Positions 43,167 to 53,459 of a stretch of DNA of 64,000 bases are shown piece after piece (position 1 is the first letter of the stretch; every line of letters starts with the position of its first letter). The stretch comes from Peronospora farinosa (taxonomy: Eukaryota > Oomycota > Peronosporomycetes > Peronosporales > Peronosporaceae), in assembly GCA_947646735.1 (NCBI GenBank), contig CANTFK010000842.1, positions 124,001-188,000 on the forward strand. The letters are read 5' to 3'. The position numbers were made by a program, and so were the translations under genes. The notes under the pieces are model-generated. The model did not search any database and was not told the origin of the DNA. It saw nothing but the letters and a program-made list of their open reading frames with translations.

Positions 43167-45077
43167 ATGAAGGCGCCTGAGTCGGATCATGATGATACCG
43201 ACGTGAAGTCAGCGCATGAGAAAGACAAGGCGAAAGGATGGCAACTGGATCAGCTGGAATGGTGTTTTCATTGGAAGGCGCTTAAAGATCTGTTGTCAAG
43301 CGATCCCGTTCTAAAGATTTTGAAACCGAAGTTGATTGGATCGCTGCGAGGACCAATTTCAGCTCCCATTCCGACAACGAACCAGTTGGAAGCGATCCGT
43401 CGGCTTATGGAGTTGCTCCAGAACGCTGGATTCACCGCTGGAGCTTTTGACGCGCAGGTGCTGTTGGAATGCGATCATGATCGGGTGATCCAAGCAGGGC
43501 GATCTCTGTTTTCGAAGCTAGTTCCTCTAACTGGAGAGCGCGATCCGGTGGATCAGACGATCCAGCCGATTGCAGATATACCAAAAGGATATCATACGGG
43601 ATCTTCGCAATATATGTCAGCGGAATCCGAAGGGGAGTCGGACGACTCGATTAATATGCAGCGAATGTCACTTGGACCGGCTGGTGCAGCGCATATTCGC
43701 GAGCGACTGGCACCGATTAAGGCCAGAGAACAATCGACGACGGCACTCACAGCTGAAGACATGAATGTGAATGGATCAGGTCAATTGCAATCTTATTTTG
43801 AAGCTGCCATGAGAAAGTACGAGCAGGATCAAGCTCGCATGATCGCCAGTCGATCCGCGATCCCTACAAACACCCCAAAAGTTTGCATTTCGGATGTGGA
43901 TATGGAATCGGCCGGATCGCGTCAATCGCGATCCAATAATTACGATCCAGACGATTTGGGTCTGGAGGATCTAAGACGGCCACAAGTCGCAAGTGCAGGC
44001 GCTGTACCTAATGGTGGACTTGTCACGCAGCGGATTCGAATGTCTGCGATCGCAGATCTAAAAGAATTTACAGGACGAGACAAGGATGAAGATCGAGCGA
44101 GAAGTTGGGTCAACAAGGCCAAGTCTGCATTCTTACGCGATCAAGTCCCGGACGATGAAAAATGTCTAGTATTTGGTGACTTACTCACGGGGCCGGCGCG
44201 AAATTGGTACATCCAGCTTAGCCGATCTACTCGGAATTCTTGGAAGCCGTTGCTGGAAACCTTCATGATCCAATATTGTGGATATGGTATGTTGGTCGGA
44301 AGACAATACTATCATGCGAAGAAGCGATCTGATGAAACTCCATTGGAATATTTGTATCGACTGAATGTGGCCGCGATCCGAGCAAAAATTCCCATTCGGA
44401 AGGGATCGCCCTCAATTCGCCGAGAGCATGTGGAACATATTATTGGTACACTTGACGATCGCGATCTGGCTAAGCAGTTGACGTTGCTACGCCTTGGAGA
44501 CGCCGATGATATGGAAGAAACTCTGCGAACATATCAACGCATGGAGGAAAGACAGTATCCGAGTGCAATGGGGTCGAGCAAATTTCGTCAGCGATCTGCG
44601 TCGGCATCCACTCCGGCACCCTCGAAACCAACTCGTGCTGTGAGAGCGATTCGTCTGGAATGCAGTAGCAGTGAGTCAGACTCGGATATTAGTGGATCAG
44701 ACGCCGAAACAGATCGACGCAACTTATGTGTGGCCACAGTACCAGATCGCGTGAAGAAATATAGTGATCAACGCGCGGGATCAGACCATTTGGATCAAGA
44801 TCGCGGTCCAGATCGCGTGGTGAATCAGAAGGCTTGTACCCATTGTGGGTCGAAGAAACACGATGATCGTGGATGCTGGAAGAGACTAACGTGTCAGAAG
44901 TGTGGTCGTAAGGGACATCCGTCGGACAAGTGTTTTTACACCTGTGCTGCCTGCGGAGATATCCATGAGCATGGAAAATGTCGAATGGAAGAATTCTACA
45001 ACATGATACGCAAGTGGTATGTCCCAACCAAGCATGCTGGAATGCTTCCGCCGAAGGCTGAAGAAATGTTAAACTAG
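43167..45077 (+). CDS. gag: Gag polyprotein of the GATC-rich gypsy element
   Basis: The frame is open from inside the LTR (42741), but the first in-frame ATG is at 43167, giving 636 residues. Initiation upstream at a non-AUG codon cannot be excluded, because the 42850-43166 part looks coding (Lys/Glu/Asp-rich). A retrotransposon-gag-like capsid segment is at about residues 290-470 (ARSWVNKAKSAFLRDQVPDD; GPARNWYIQLSRSTRNSW). Three zinc knuckles follow: CTHCGSKKHDDRGC and CQKCGRKGHPSDKC are CX2CX4HX4C, and CAACGDIHEHGKC is a variant. Gag forms the particle and binds RNA. The stop TAG at 45075-45077 is embedded in a frameshift signal. The coding sequence is very rich in GATC. A homologous gag lies on the minus strand at 63463-64000. 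Confidence 0.88.
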   Translation: MKAPESDHDDTDVKSAHEKDKAKGWQLDQLEWCFHWKALKDLLSSDPVLKILKPKLIGSLRGPISAPIPTTNQLEAIRRLMELLQNAGFTAGAFDAQVLLECDHDRVIQAGRSLFSKLVPLTGERDPVDQTIQPIADIPKGYHTGSSQYMSAESEGESDDSINMQRMSLGPAGAAHIRERLAPIKAREQSTTALTAEDMNVNGSGQLQSYFEAAMRKYEQDQARMIASRSAIPTNTPKVCISDVDMESAGSRQSRSNNYDPDDLGLEDLRRPQVASAGAVPNGGLVTQRIRMSAIADLKEFTGRDKDEDRARSWVNKAKSAFLRDQVPDDEKCLVFGDLLTGPARNWYIQLSRSTRNSWKPLLETFMIQYCGYGMLVGRQYYHAKKRSDETPLEYLYRLNVAAIRAKIPIRKGSPSIRREHVEHIIGTLDDRDLAKQLTLLRLGDADDMEETLRTYQRMEERQYPSAMGSSKFRQRSASASTPAPSKPTRAVRAIRLECSSSESDSDISGSDAETDRRNLCVATVPDRVKKYSDQRAGSDHLDQDRGPDRVVNQKACTHCGSKKHDDRGCWKRLTCQKCGRKGHPSDKCFYTCAACGDIHEHGKCRMEEFYNMIRKWYVPTKHAGMLPPKAEEMLN

Positions 45078-45120
45078 GACGCTCGCCAGGTTGGAATCTG
45101 GTACGAGCCGAGCGTTCTAG
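45068..45120 (+). promoter_or_regulatory. Candidate -1 programmed ribosomal frameshift signal at the gag-pol junction
   Basis: The last gag codons read TTA AAC TAG; with the preceding G they form the heptamer G TTA AAC (45068-45074), an X XXY YYZ-like slippery site in which the X is not homopolymeric. The pol frame is -1 relative to gag and is open across the stop. A stem pairs 45074-45085 (CTAGGACGCTCG) with 45109-45120 (CGAGCGTTCTAG), 11 Watson-Crick pairs plus one G-U, enclosing an inner hairpin CCAG(45086-45089)/CTGG(45098-45101). With a 5-6-nt spacer the lower pairs would be open and CGCTCG/CGAGCG remain. Confidence 0.65.
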
Positions 45121-47954
45121 GCTCTGCATTTATGCATTTGTGGAAAGAAGATCGACAGATCAGGGCGTTAACACTCAGATCGACCCGAATAATACATGTG
45201 AAGATTCAAAATGTCTGCGTTCAATATCAAGCGTCGTAAGAGTTGATGAATATGCCCGATCGCCTGCGAAAATGGAGCTCGACTTAGCACCAGGTGAATC
45301 ACGGGGATATTGGAAATACCACACCCCAGGAAAATGGTTCAAGCAAGCCAAGGCAACGGGCAAGATCAACAATGAAAAGGCGATTATGTTGTTTGATTCT
45401 GGAGCCGAAGTCTCAATCGTCGACACCACCTTTGCTCGTAAGGTAGGATGTGTCATTGACGAGAGTCAGAGGCAAGAATGTGTTGGGATTGGTGAGAACA
45501 CATACATGACGGACGGTCGTACAAGAATCAAGATCACGCTGAATGGATCGCTAGTCTATTATTTTGATGCTTGGGTAGGAGATCAAGTAGGTCAAGACGC
45601 GATCCTAGGAATGGATTTCATGGTCCCAGCTGGAATACGCCTGGATTTAGCAGATGGAACACTTTGTTTGCCTGATGAGGTCAGGATACTTCTGAATGGA
45701 CGAAGACCCCCTTACCGGGCGACCATACAAGCGATCACAATTCCAGATCAATATGTGGTGATTCCCGTGGGCAAATCGACCGAAGTGAAGATCGGAGTTA
45801 GTCCTCCTAAAGCCAAGATCTGGGTGAGGCGCGATCCGAAGTGGGTACCTACAGTAACTACGGGACCAGGTCAGATCATGTACTTACAACTGACTAATAT
45901 CGGCGATCAAGAAGTGACTTTAAGTCATGGATCACCATTAGGTTGGTGGATGGTCGCTGATATGATACCTCGGTCCCCAGGATATGTCTCGGTGGGATCG
46001 CGTCGGTATAACGAATGGCAGACATTAGCGTTCGAAGCGACAACGGATCGAGAAGAAGAACTACTGGAGGAATATACCGGACCGCTAGTGGACCATCCTT
46101 CGTACCCTACGCCGAAGAAGATCTTAACACGCTCAAAAGAAGAAGCAGAAGAAAGGACTACGGAATCGGTGAAACCCACGACACGATCCAATGATGAATG
46201 CGATGCGATAAGAGGAATCGGTGGCAACAATGTAGAAGATCGGGTGATCGAAGATGAAAGCGAGCAAGTAGCGCAATCTCCATGGGTAATCAATGCGATC
46301 AGAGGGATGTCAAATGTCGATCACGTGAAAGGGCCGTGGGGTGAAGATAATCACACTCACAATAACTATACACCGAAATGTATGGAGCGCGATCCGACAA
46401 TTAATGACCGCGATCTGGCTGGTCTGGCAATCAATGACCGCGATCTCGCCGATCCGGATCGCGATGACTGCGATCTGGTCGATCTGGATCGCGATCTGCG
46501 AGAACAGGAGCAAGCTAGTGATACTACTATCAACGACGAATGTATTCTAGCCGGAGGAAGTGTAAAGATGAAGCCTGAAGACTCGATGTATTGTCACGAG
46601 AGTGGTGAATTGTATGCCGAAGATGTGGATCAGCATATGGCTGTCTTGTCTGAGATTGTGTCATCCACCGAAGAAGTTGCGATTGATGATATCCAAGTGG
46701 GCGATCCGGGAGTTCCTTTAACCAAGGACCAAGAAGGTCTACGGCAATTAATTTGGGCGAACCGACACTTACTCATTGGCAAAGGAAACGCGCTTCCTCC
46801 TGCAGCTCGAGGAGCAGTATGTGATATCGATGTTGGTGGAGCACACCCGATCGCACAACGAGTACGACCGGTCGCTCCCAAATTTCGCGAGAAGTTAGCT
46901 GACCTAATCAAAGGATTACTATCAGCCAGAATTATCCAGCCGTCGACATCACCATGGGCTTCGCCGATTGTGGTAATCATAAAAAAGAATGGTGTCGACA
47001 TCCGGTTATGTGTTGACTATCGGCGGGTGAATCAACTCACGAGATTGATGGTGTATCCTATGCCGCTGATTAGCGAATTATTGCAAGATATGGATAAAGC
47101 TATGTGGTATTGTTCGTTGGATATGGCCAGTGGATTTTGGGTCGTGGAAATGACCGAGCGAGCAAGGATGATTTCTGCTTTTATCACGCCGTCAGGCCTG
47201 TTCGAGTGGTTACGAATGCCGTTTGGGCTAAAAAACGCTCCGCAGATTTACCAACGTCTAATTGATAATGCACTGTATGGATACCTCAAGATCGGTACGG
47301 ATCCAAACGCAATTGCCACACTCCGCTGATACGGTAACGGGATCGCCAAAGCTGGTTGATGTATTCACAGAAGGCGAACCGGATACTAGCCAGAAGCCAT
47401 CTGTGCTTGGCCGAAGGTCATATATTGATGACACACTAATTTTAGCAACATCGTGGGCCTCCTTATATGATAAGGTAAAGCGATTGTTAGAAGTATGCAA
47501 CGAATGGAATTTGTCGATCAGTCTCGCTAAAAGTTTTTGGGGACGACGTAAGGTGGACTACCTGGGTCATCAAGTCTCACTTGCAGGAATCGAAGCTCAT
47601 CCAAAGGATTTGGGATCGCTAGTGAATATTCCGCTCCCAAAAACGTTGCGATCGATGCAATCGTTTCTGGGAAGCTTGAATTACTATAGTCGATTTGTCG
47701 AAGACTTTGCGATTTATGCGTCAGTGCTATATGAATTAAGGGAAGCAGATTTCCATGAAATCCGCTGTTCTGATGAGATGAATGCATTGGATTCGACTGT
47801 CGCAACCAGGAATGATTCAGATCAAAAGTTCGATATTGGGGACGATCCAGATCCAGAAGGACGGACTCGATGGGAAAAAGCGATGATCGCATTTACCATG
47901 TTGAAAGCCAAGATCGCTAATACCCCGATCCTCAGACACTTCGATCCAGATCGG

Positions 47955-48420
47955 CTCCGGTAATTGTCGTATATGCGAGTAAATGGGCAGTTTCAGCAGC
48001 TTTGTTGCAGGAGTATGATGGTATATATTGGCCAGTTACGTTTACAAGCCGAACGCTGAAGCCTAATGAAATCAATTACGGAATGGTCGAGAAGGAGATA
48101 CTAGCATTACTTCGGATTTTGGATATATGTTATTGCATGCTAGTCTCGCGAGAGATTAAAGTTCTTACGCGTTTCTCGACGATGGCCTGGTTGGTGCAAT
48201 CCTCCGGTCTCAATGGCAGGCTAGGTAGGTGGGCCGCATTATTATCGACTTGGACTTTGGAGATCGAGAAATGTGAAAAGGGCGAAGACGAAATACTTGG
48301 TGCCCTGGCTGCAAGTGTGACTCCCCGTGAAGAAGTCGATGAAGTGTTGATTGCGATCGCTCCCCGGAAACAGCCAAGGCAAACTCTAAGTATGCCACCG
48401 CCTACGGTGGAAGAAGATGA
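47955..48420 (+). other. Degenerate first RNase H (tether-like) domain of pol
   Basis: The standard gypsy RNase H begins with a T-D-A-S motif; here the equivalent is VIVVYASKWAVSAALLQ, with Asp replaced by Tyr. The Glu helix is kept (GMVEKEILALL), but the third acidic site (usually T-D-H) reads TRFSTMAWL. The fold is thus recognisable and the active site is lost, as in the connection domain of retroviral RT. Confidence 0.75.
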
Positions 48421-48429
48421 AAGTCTCTT

Positions 48430-48815
48430 GGTCGTCAGTTTCGATGGATCGGCACGAACCAAGCGAAAGGGTGGATCATACAGTGCGATAATATGGAAAC
48501 TTCCTGAGTGGACTATTGTGGCTGCTGCATCGGAATATGCAACGGACTTAACAGTGAACGAAGCCGAATATCGGGGCTTACTATTAGGCTTTGATCTGTT
48601 GGAGAATCAAACTAGGGGACGCGTTATTATTTGTGGCGACTCCAACCTAGTGATTCGACAGATGCGGGGTGAAATCGATTGCAAGGCTCCTGGACTGCAG
48701 TTGTTGCGACAGAAAGCAATGGAGAAGCTTCGATCATGGCCGATCCATGAGTTCTTACACATGAAACGCGACTGGAACCAAAGTGCAGATCGACTGGCGA
48801 GTACTGCTTTACAGA
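48430..48815 (+). other. Second, archaeal-type RNase H domain with complete DEDD site
   Basis: Within pol, after the degenerate domain: VVSFDGSARTKRKGGSYSAI (first Asp), NEAEYRGLLLGFDLL (Glu), VIICGDSNLVIRQMRGE (Asp) and NQSADRLASTAL (last Asp). This order and spacing are those of archaeal/plant-type RNase HI. It should remove the RNA strand during reverse transcription in place of the inactive first domain. Confidence 0.85.
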
Positions 48816-49229
48816 AGGAACAAGGTGTGGTCATCACTTCGGAAGGAGATCGCCAAGATCTCATTACTCTTAATAGACTGGATGAGTTGTTGAAGTCGAA
48901 GCAGACCGAATCGGTGGTTAAAGTGGCTGCGATTACCAGAGCAACCCGGAGAAGACGTCAACCACCCGAGATCTTGCAAGAAGAATTTGTGCAGCAAATG
49001 CGAAGTGAACGTATACGACAAGCTCAAGATGAGGAATGTTGGATCGCTAACCTAAAGATTTTTCTGATTGGTGATATAACGAATCTCAGTATGGAAGAAG
49101 CGAAGTCATGCGCCAAGATTGCAAGTGATTATGAGGTGGATGAAAGCGGTATTCTATTTTTTTGCCCGGGAGCTGTGAAAAATTCGGAAGATCTCGATGG
49201 AATTGCTCGTTTGGTGGTGCCAGAAACTC

Positions 49230-50000
49230 TTCAGCAAGATTTTCTACATCACTACCATGCCAGTTTGGAAGGAGGGCACCAGGGAATCGGTAGGACGTAT
49301 CAACGGATCCGATCTCGTTTTCATTGGAGAGGCCTGTATCGCAGTGTACAACGATATGTGAGCGAATGCACTGACTGCGAGACTGGAAAAGGACGTCCGG
49401 TTATTAATGGAGAGTCTCCGGGAAATTTACAAGCTACTTATCCGTTCCAGATTATTGCCATGGATCATATTCCGTCGCTGCCTAGATCTTTCAAAGGCAA
49501 CACTGAATTATTGATCTGGGTCGATCTCTTTTCGGGCTATGTGGTTGCCAAGGCGAGCAAATCTAGAACAGCTCAGACGATCGCCGAGAATTACGAGGAG
49601 CGTATCTTTCGACGATTCGGTGCGAGTAAAGCGATACGGCACGATCGAGAGCCCGGGTTTATGTCGGATTTTTTTCGTGCGTTCAATCGACTTATTGGGC
49701 AAAGGCAAAGGGCAACGATGGCATATCGCCCTCAAGCGAATGGAACTGCGGAACGTATGGTGCAAACTCTGACGCGTGCATTAAAGATGTATGTCTCTGA
49801 CGTTAATCAACAAGACTGGGATGAGTATGCTGAACGTCTAACTTTCGCAATCAATACCGCTCAAGATCGGGTGCGCGGCGAAACGCCATTTTTCTTGATT
49901 CATGGTTGGGACCCAAGATCTACGTTGGAAGCTACGTTACCACTAGGAAGTACTAGGCGTCGAGATCGCGATCCACGTAGGCGGCGATATCATATGCAGC
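49230..50000 (+). other. Integrase zinc-binding and DDE core domains of pol
   Basis: HHCC: FLHHYHASLEGGHQGIGRTY ... YVSECTDCETGKG. Core: FQIIAMDHIPSL (Asp 1), IRHDREPGFMSDFF (Asp 2) and YRPQANGTAERMVQTL (Glu). All catalytic residues are present. The frame is uninterrupted here. Confidence 0.9.
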
Positions 50001-50404
50001 GGCATTATAAGCGGGCGAGAGAAGCAGTAAATGAGAGACTCAGGACTGCGATCCAAACACGTGCTGATCGCCACAATGAAGATCTCAAGCCTCACGAAAT
50101 TGAGCCAGGGGCGCAAGTCTGGTTATGTTTGGATCGTGTGAAAGAAGGGTACGATCGAAAGCTAGCACGTATGTGGCATAGACCTTTTCGAGTAAAAGAA
50201 ATGTGTGGAGATCACGCTGTCCGACTGGAGATTGCTGGTACGCCATATCGATTATTTCCCGTCGTACATATATCCAAGTTGAAGAAAGTGAAGACGTTCC
50301 CTGATCGTCCAAAAAATTTGCTGACGATCGAAGAAGAATATCGATTCGATTTTGATGAAGCGCTTTTGCCAGAAGACAGTTTTGAAGGTAATCTGGGAGA
50401 CGAT

Positions 50405-50554
50405 GAATTCGAAGTGGAAAAGATTGTGGATGTACGATCTGATAGAAAGACACGTTTTGGACGAGTACATAGACAGTTTAAAGTCTACTGGAAAGGTCAT
50501 GCTAAACCATCCTGGGTGGACGAAGCCGACTTAAGTTGTGGTGCCTTATTGTGA
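50405..50554 (+). other. C-terminal chromodomain of pol
   Basis: FEVEKIVDVRSDRKT and FKVYWKGHAKPSWVDEADL match the chromodomain fold (aromatic residues Y/W and the WKG-x-W-x-ADL pattern). Chromoviral integrases use it to target histone marks. It follows the GPY-like region (FPVVHISKLKK). Confidence 0.88.
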
Positions 50555-50771
50555 GATTTTGAACGTGGCAAGATTAGCCGGAATCGTTTTGAAGTGATGC
50601 AATCACATAAAGAGGGATCTGGTGGCTAACGAATATCGAGTGTTGGGGATGGTACAATAGCAAGAAGGTTGCATAGGATGGTGGAAAGGAAATTTGTGTG
50701 TAATGAGTATGGCGATCGAAGGTCTGGAAGACGAGATCGCGGCTAAAGAAGCCCAACAAAAGAAGACAATT
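50555..50771. other. Short spacer between pol stop and the antisense gene's stop
   Basis: 217 bp separate the two convergent coding regions. No coding feature recognised; it should contain the 3'-end signal of the antisense gene. Confidence 0.5.
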
Positions 50772-53374
50772 TTAACGAAAAGGAGGAACAAAATGGAATT
50801 GTATTGAACGATCAAGAAGTGTTATCGGATCCCGACTGCTGTTTGGGAAAGAATTTACTGGATAAACGGGCGAGGAATGAACCGGGGTGATCCGCGATTG
50901 AGGACCAATATTGGTTCCGCCAAGGCTCCGCAGAATCCAATAACGACAGTGCAGTTTTAGGTTGTGAATGTTTTTCTGCTTGCAATCCAAACCATGATAC
51001 CATGGTCGCACTTCTGCGTACACTGGGAAGTGGAGGAAGTATGGATCCAACAAAATATCTAGATCACAGTGTCCTTCGATCATCCCTTGGAGAATAACGC
51101 GAAGAATAGTCTTCCAGCGGGGTCCAGATCTCGACCGACGCTGCTTGCGTTGCTGACAAAATTGCGCCAGCTCTGGATACTCCTTCCGATGTTCGCGGGA
51201 GATATACAGGAAGTGGGTTGCCTCCCACAAGGCTTGCCTATGGCGATCTTCATATTCCAGGTAAACGTCCGCCAGATCTTTGAACCAACCGGTCAGAGGG
51301 AAAGAGATGGGAGCAATCGGCCGACGAGTGACGTTCCACGGTTTCTGATCGTAAATCGCAGTAACTTGTGCCGGGGTGATCAGTCGGGGTGATCAGTCGG
51401 GGAATCCACTCAGAATCAAGAAGAGATTTGGGATTGGCTTGAGGGGTGAAGATATACCCTCTCGGTCGGGACAAGTGTCGATAGAAGAACTCCACTCCCA
51501 ATTCGGCAACACTGGTCAGACTGACCCGTCGGGCGGACCATGGAGCGACCTGAGTTGACGATCGGGGCTTTCGCTCACGATATCCTGGGATCCACGCATC
51601 ACGTGATTTTTGGAGATCAGGCAGGTCGGCGTATTGAGCGGGAGTGAACAACTGGTTTATATCTTCACGGATGTCACTGGAAACGCTAATCTTCCCGTCC
51701 GAGTCACTAGAAGGTTCGCCAAAAAGGTCGACCTTAGAAATCTTGGTCGTAAGGCTAGGGGGCGTAGCAGGACTCGAGACTGGTGATTTTTTGGAGGGTG
51801 GGCTACCATTGTGAATTATGATAGGGGACTGAGACGATCCGGTGTTGCCAGAAGAGTTTCGTCGTGGCGTTGCGACGCCTCGCGGTTGAACGCGATCCGG
51901 ATAGAGCAGCAAGTGTAGCGTCCTCGGGATCGGAAGACCAGCCGTCATACTCAGAGTCAGGCGAAGGCGAGGGACACGTTTTGCGTTTCTTTTTAGCTTT
52001 CGACGAAACATTGGGTCGCGTTGTAATAACGGATCGCACCGACTTGGCAGACCGTTCTGAGGTACCAGATCGCGTCGAAGTCCCAGATCGCGCCGGAGTA
52101 CCAGATCGCGTTAAATTACCAGACCGCGGCGGAGTACCAGATCGCGCTGAAGTGTCAGATCGCGATGAAGTACCAGATCGCGCCGGAATGCCAGATCGCG
52201 TTAAGTTACCAGATCGCGGTGGAGTACCAGATCGCGCCGAAGTCCCAGATCGCGCCGAAGTACCAGATCGCGCCAAAGTATTAGACTGTGCCGAAGTACC
52301 GGATTGTGCCGGAATTTCAGATCGTGTCGAAGTCCCAGATCGCGCTGGAATGCCAGATCCCTCCGAGGTCGAAGATTGAGCAGAAGTACCGGAAGCGCTG
52401 CGGGGACGTTTACAGGGGACGTCCAGAGTCGGTGAAGATGACGCACGTTTGCGATTGGGTGACGAGGGATTGGAAAGCGCGAGAAGGCTAGTCGAAGAAG
52501 GAAGTAAGCCCGTAGCCAATTCTGCCAGATGCGAACGAAGTAAATCTCGATCCTGGATGGCCAGATCGCGCTCTGCCTCTCGATCTGCAACTTCGGTACG
52601 AAGTCGATCCAAAGCTGCGTCGTTCCGAATATTCGTACTCAGGAGGCGATCATGATCAAGCTCGAGCGCGCTCAGTGTTTCTTGCAGTTGTTTCGCGGCT
52701 TGCTGGGCCTGAGAACGATCTTTCTTGTACTTGGATGCCTTGCTTTTCATGCGTCGAAAACCAGCGACCAAAGCACTGTCTGCTGTATTACGCTGTGCGA
52801 GGATGGAGTCCAGTTGCTGTTGGAGGGACGCGATCTGCTGCCGGAATTTTCCTTCCAGAGTTCGCTGAAGATTGGCCGCCTCACGGCGGAATTTATCCTG
52901 CAGGCGATGTTTCTCTGCATTGGCTCGAAACAAGGCATTCTTCAGATCGGCGATCTCCTGAGACTGATCCGTTAGCTGGTTCAGTTCTTCGTCGAGACCT
53001 TCGGCCATGTGGAGAGCGGCATCAAGTTGTTGACGCAACTCTTCATCTCGACGCAATACGAATGTGCAAAGTCGAGGCACCAACTCGTGATACGAGTTGA
53101 GTTCCGTCTCCAGCTGATTTCCACGAAATTCCTGCTCCTGCAAGGCATTTTCCATGGAGTGATAGCTTTCCACGATGGTATCCTGGGCTTCCAGGCGGTC
53201 ATACAATGAAGAAACCAACGAGATCGCGTTTTGACGATCTGCAACGGGAGGAAAGATTATCCGGGTAGACGGGAGCAGGATACGCGATCCGGTAGAGGAA
53301 TCCATCGTTGGATCGCGCGTAACGAGCACACCAGTTTGGGGGTGGCGATCGTTTTCGGGTGTAGATCTGGCCAT
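50772..53374 (-). pseudogene. Antisense coiled-coil gene inside the gypsy element, two frame disturbances
   Basis: The main frame (53374-51803, 523 codons) starts with ATG and MARSTPENDRHPQTGVLV. Residues about 45-290 are a long coiled coil rich in Gln/Glu/Leu/Arg (LYDRLEAQDTIVESYHSMEN; LQQQLDSILAQRNTADSAL). A basic patch, about 19 hexapeptide repeats (consensus G-T-S-A-R-S) and a KKKRK cluster follow. The frame then shifts between 52011 and 51870 into QPRGVATPRRNSSGNTGS and onward to SLLDSEWIPRLITP. A 13-bp tandem duplication at 51378-51403 shifts it again; the continuation reads KPWNVTRRPIAPISFPLTGW and WEATHFLYISREHRKEYPEL and ends at 50772. Together about 860 residues. The tail is Trp/Tyr/Pro-rich. 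No known family is recognised. The start lies only 85 bp from the 3' LTR, which may supply its promoter. A nuclear, oligomeric protein is inferred. Confidence 0.78.
52040..52390 (-). repeat. 18-bp tandem repeats coding hexapeptide G-T-S-A-R-S in the antisense gene
   Basis: About 18-19 imperfect copies; on the plus strand a typical unit is GTACCAGATCGCGCCGAA. Each includes CAGATCGCG, tying it to the GATC-rich composition of the element. The protein product is Ser/Arg-rich. Confidence 0.85.
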
Positions 53375-53459
53375 AAGGGACGAAGTGACGAGAAGAGTGA
53401 AGCGAGACAGTGCACAGCTAGGCCAACACTGTATGTGGGCTATCGGTGCAGAGTACGAT

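Larger units (their letters stand above)
45078..50554 (+). pseudogene. pol: Pol polyprotein of the GATC-rich gypsy element, two single-base frame disturbances
   Basis: Protease LFDSGAEVSIVD lies near 45390-45425. A long Asp/Arg-rich spacer (about 46100-46560, with NDRDLA repeats) follows, then RT (WASPIVVIIKKNGVDIRLCV; LRMPFGLKNAPQIYQRL) to 47329. The frame slips between about 47295 and 47345 into 47340-47963, with the palm box YIDD at 47421-47432 and the thumb YLGHQVSLAGIEAHPKDL. It slips back near 47952 into 48002-50554. The shifts are +1 then -1, so downstream returns to the original frame. The product would be about 1,820 residues. Domains after RT are listed separately. Confidence 0.88.

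Noticed and set aside
47262..47345. Programmed frameshift between the two RT frames
   Set aside because: No slippery heptamer or structure was found there and the shift lies in the middle of RT, so a mutation or sequencing indel is more likely.
51864..52379. Plus-strand frame with D-R-x-E-V-P repeats
   Set aside because: It is the complement of the hexapeptide repeats. The minus frame is longer, starts with ATG near the LTR and encodes a coherent coiled coil, so I prefer the minus strand.
52040..52390. CRISPR-like array of short regular repeats
   Set aside because: Units are contiguous 18-bp tandem repeats without spacers and keep a reading frame on the minus strand; the host is a eukaryote.
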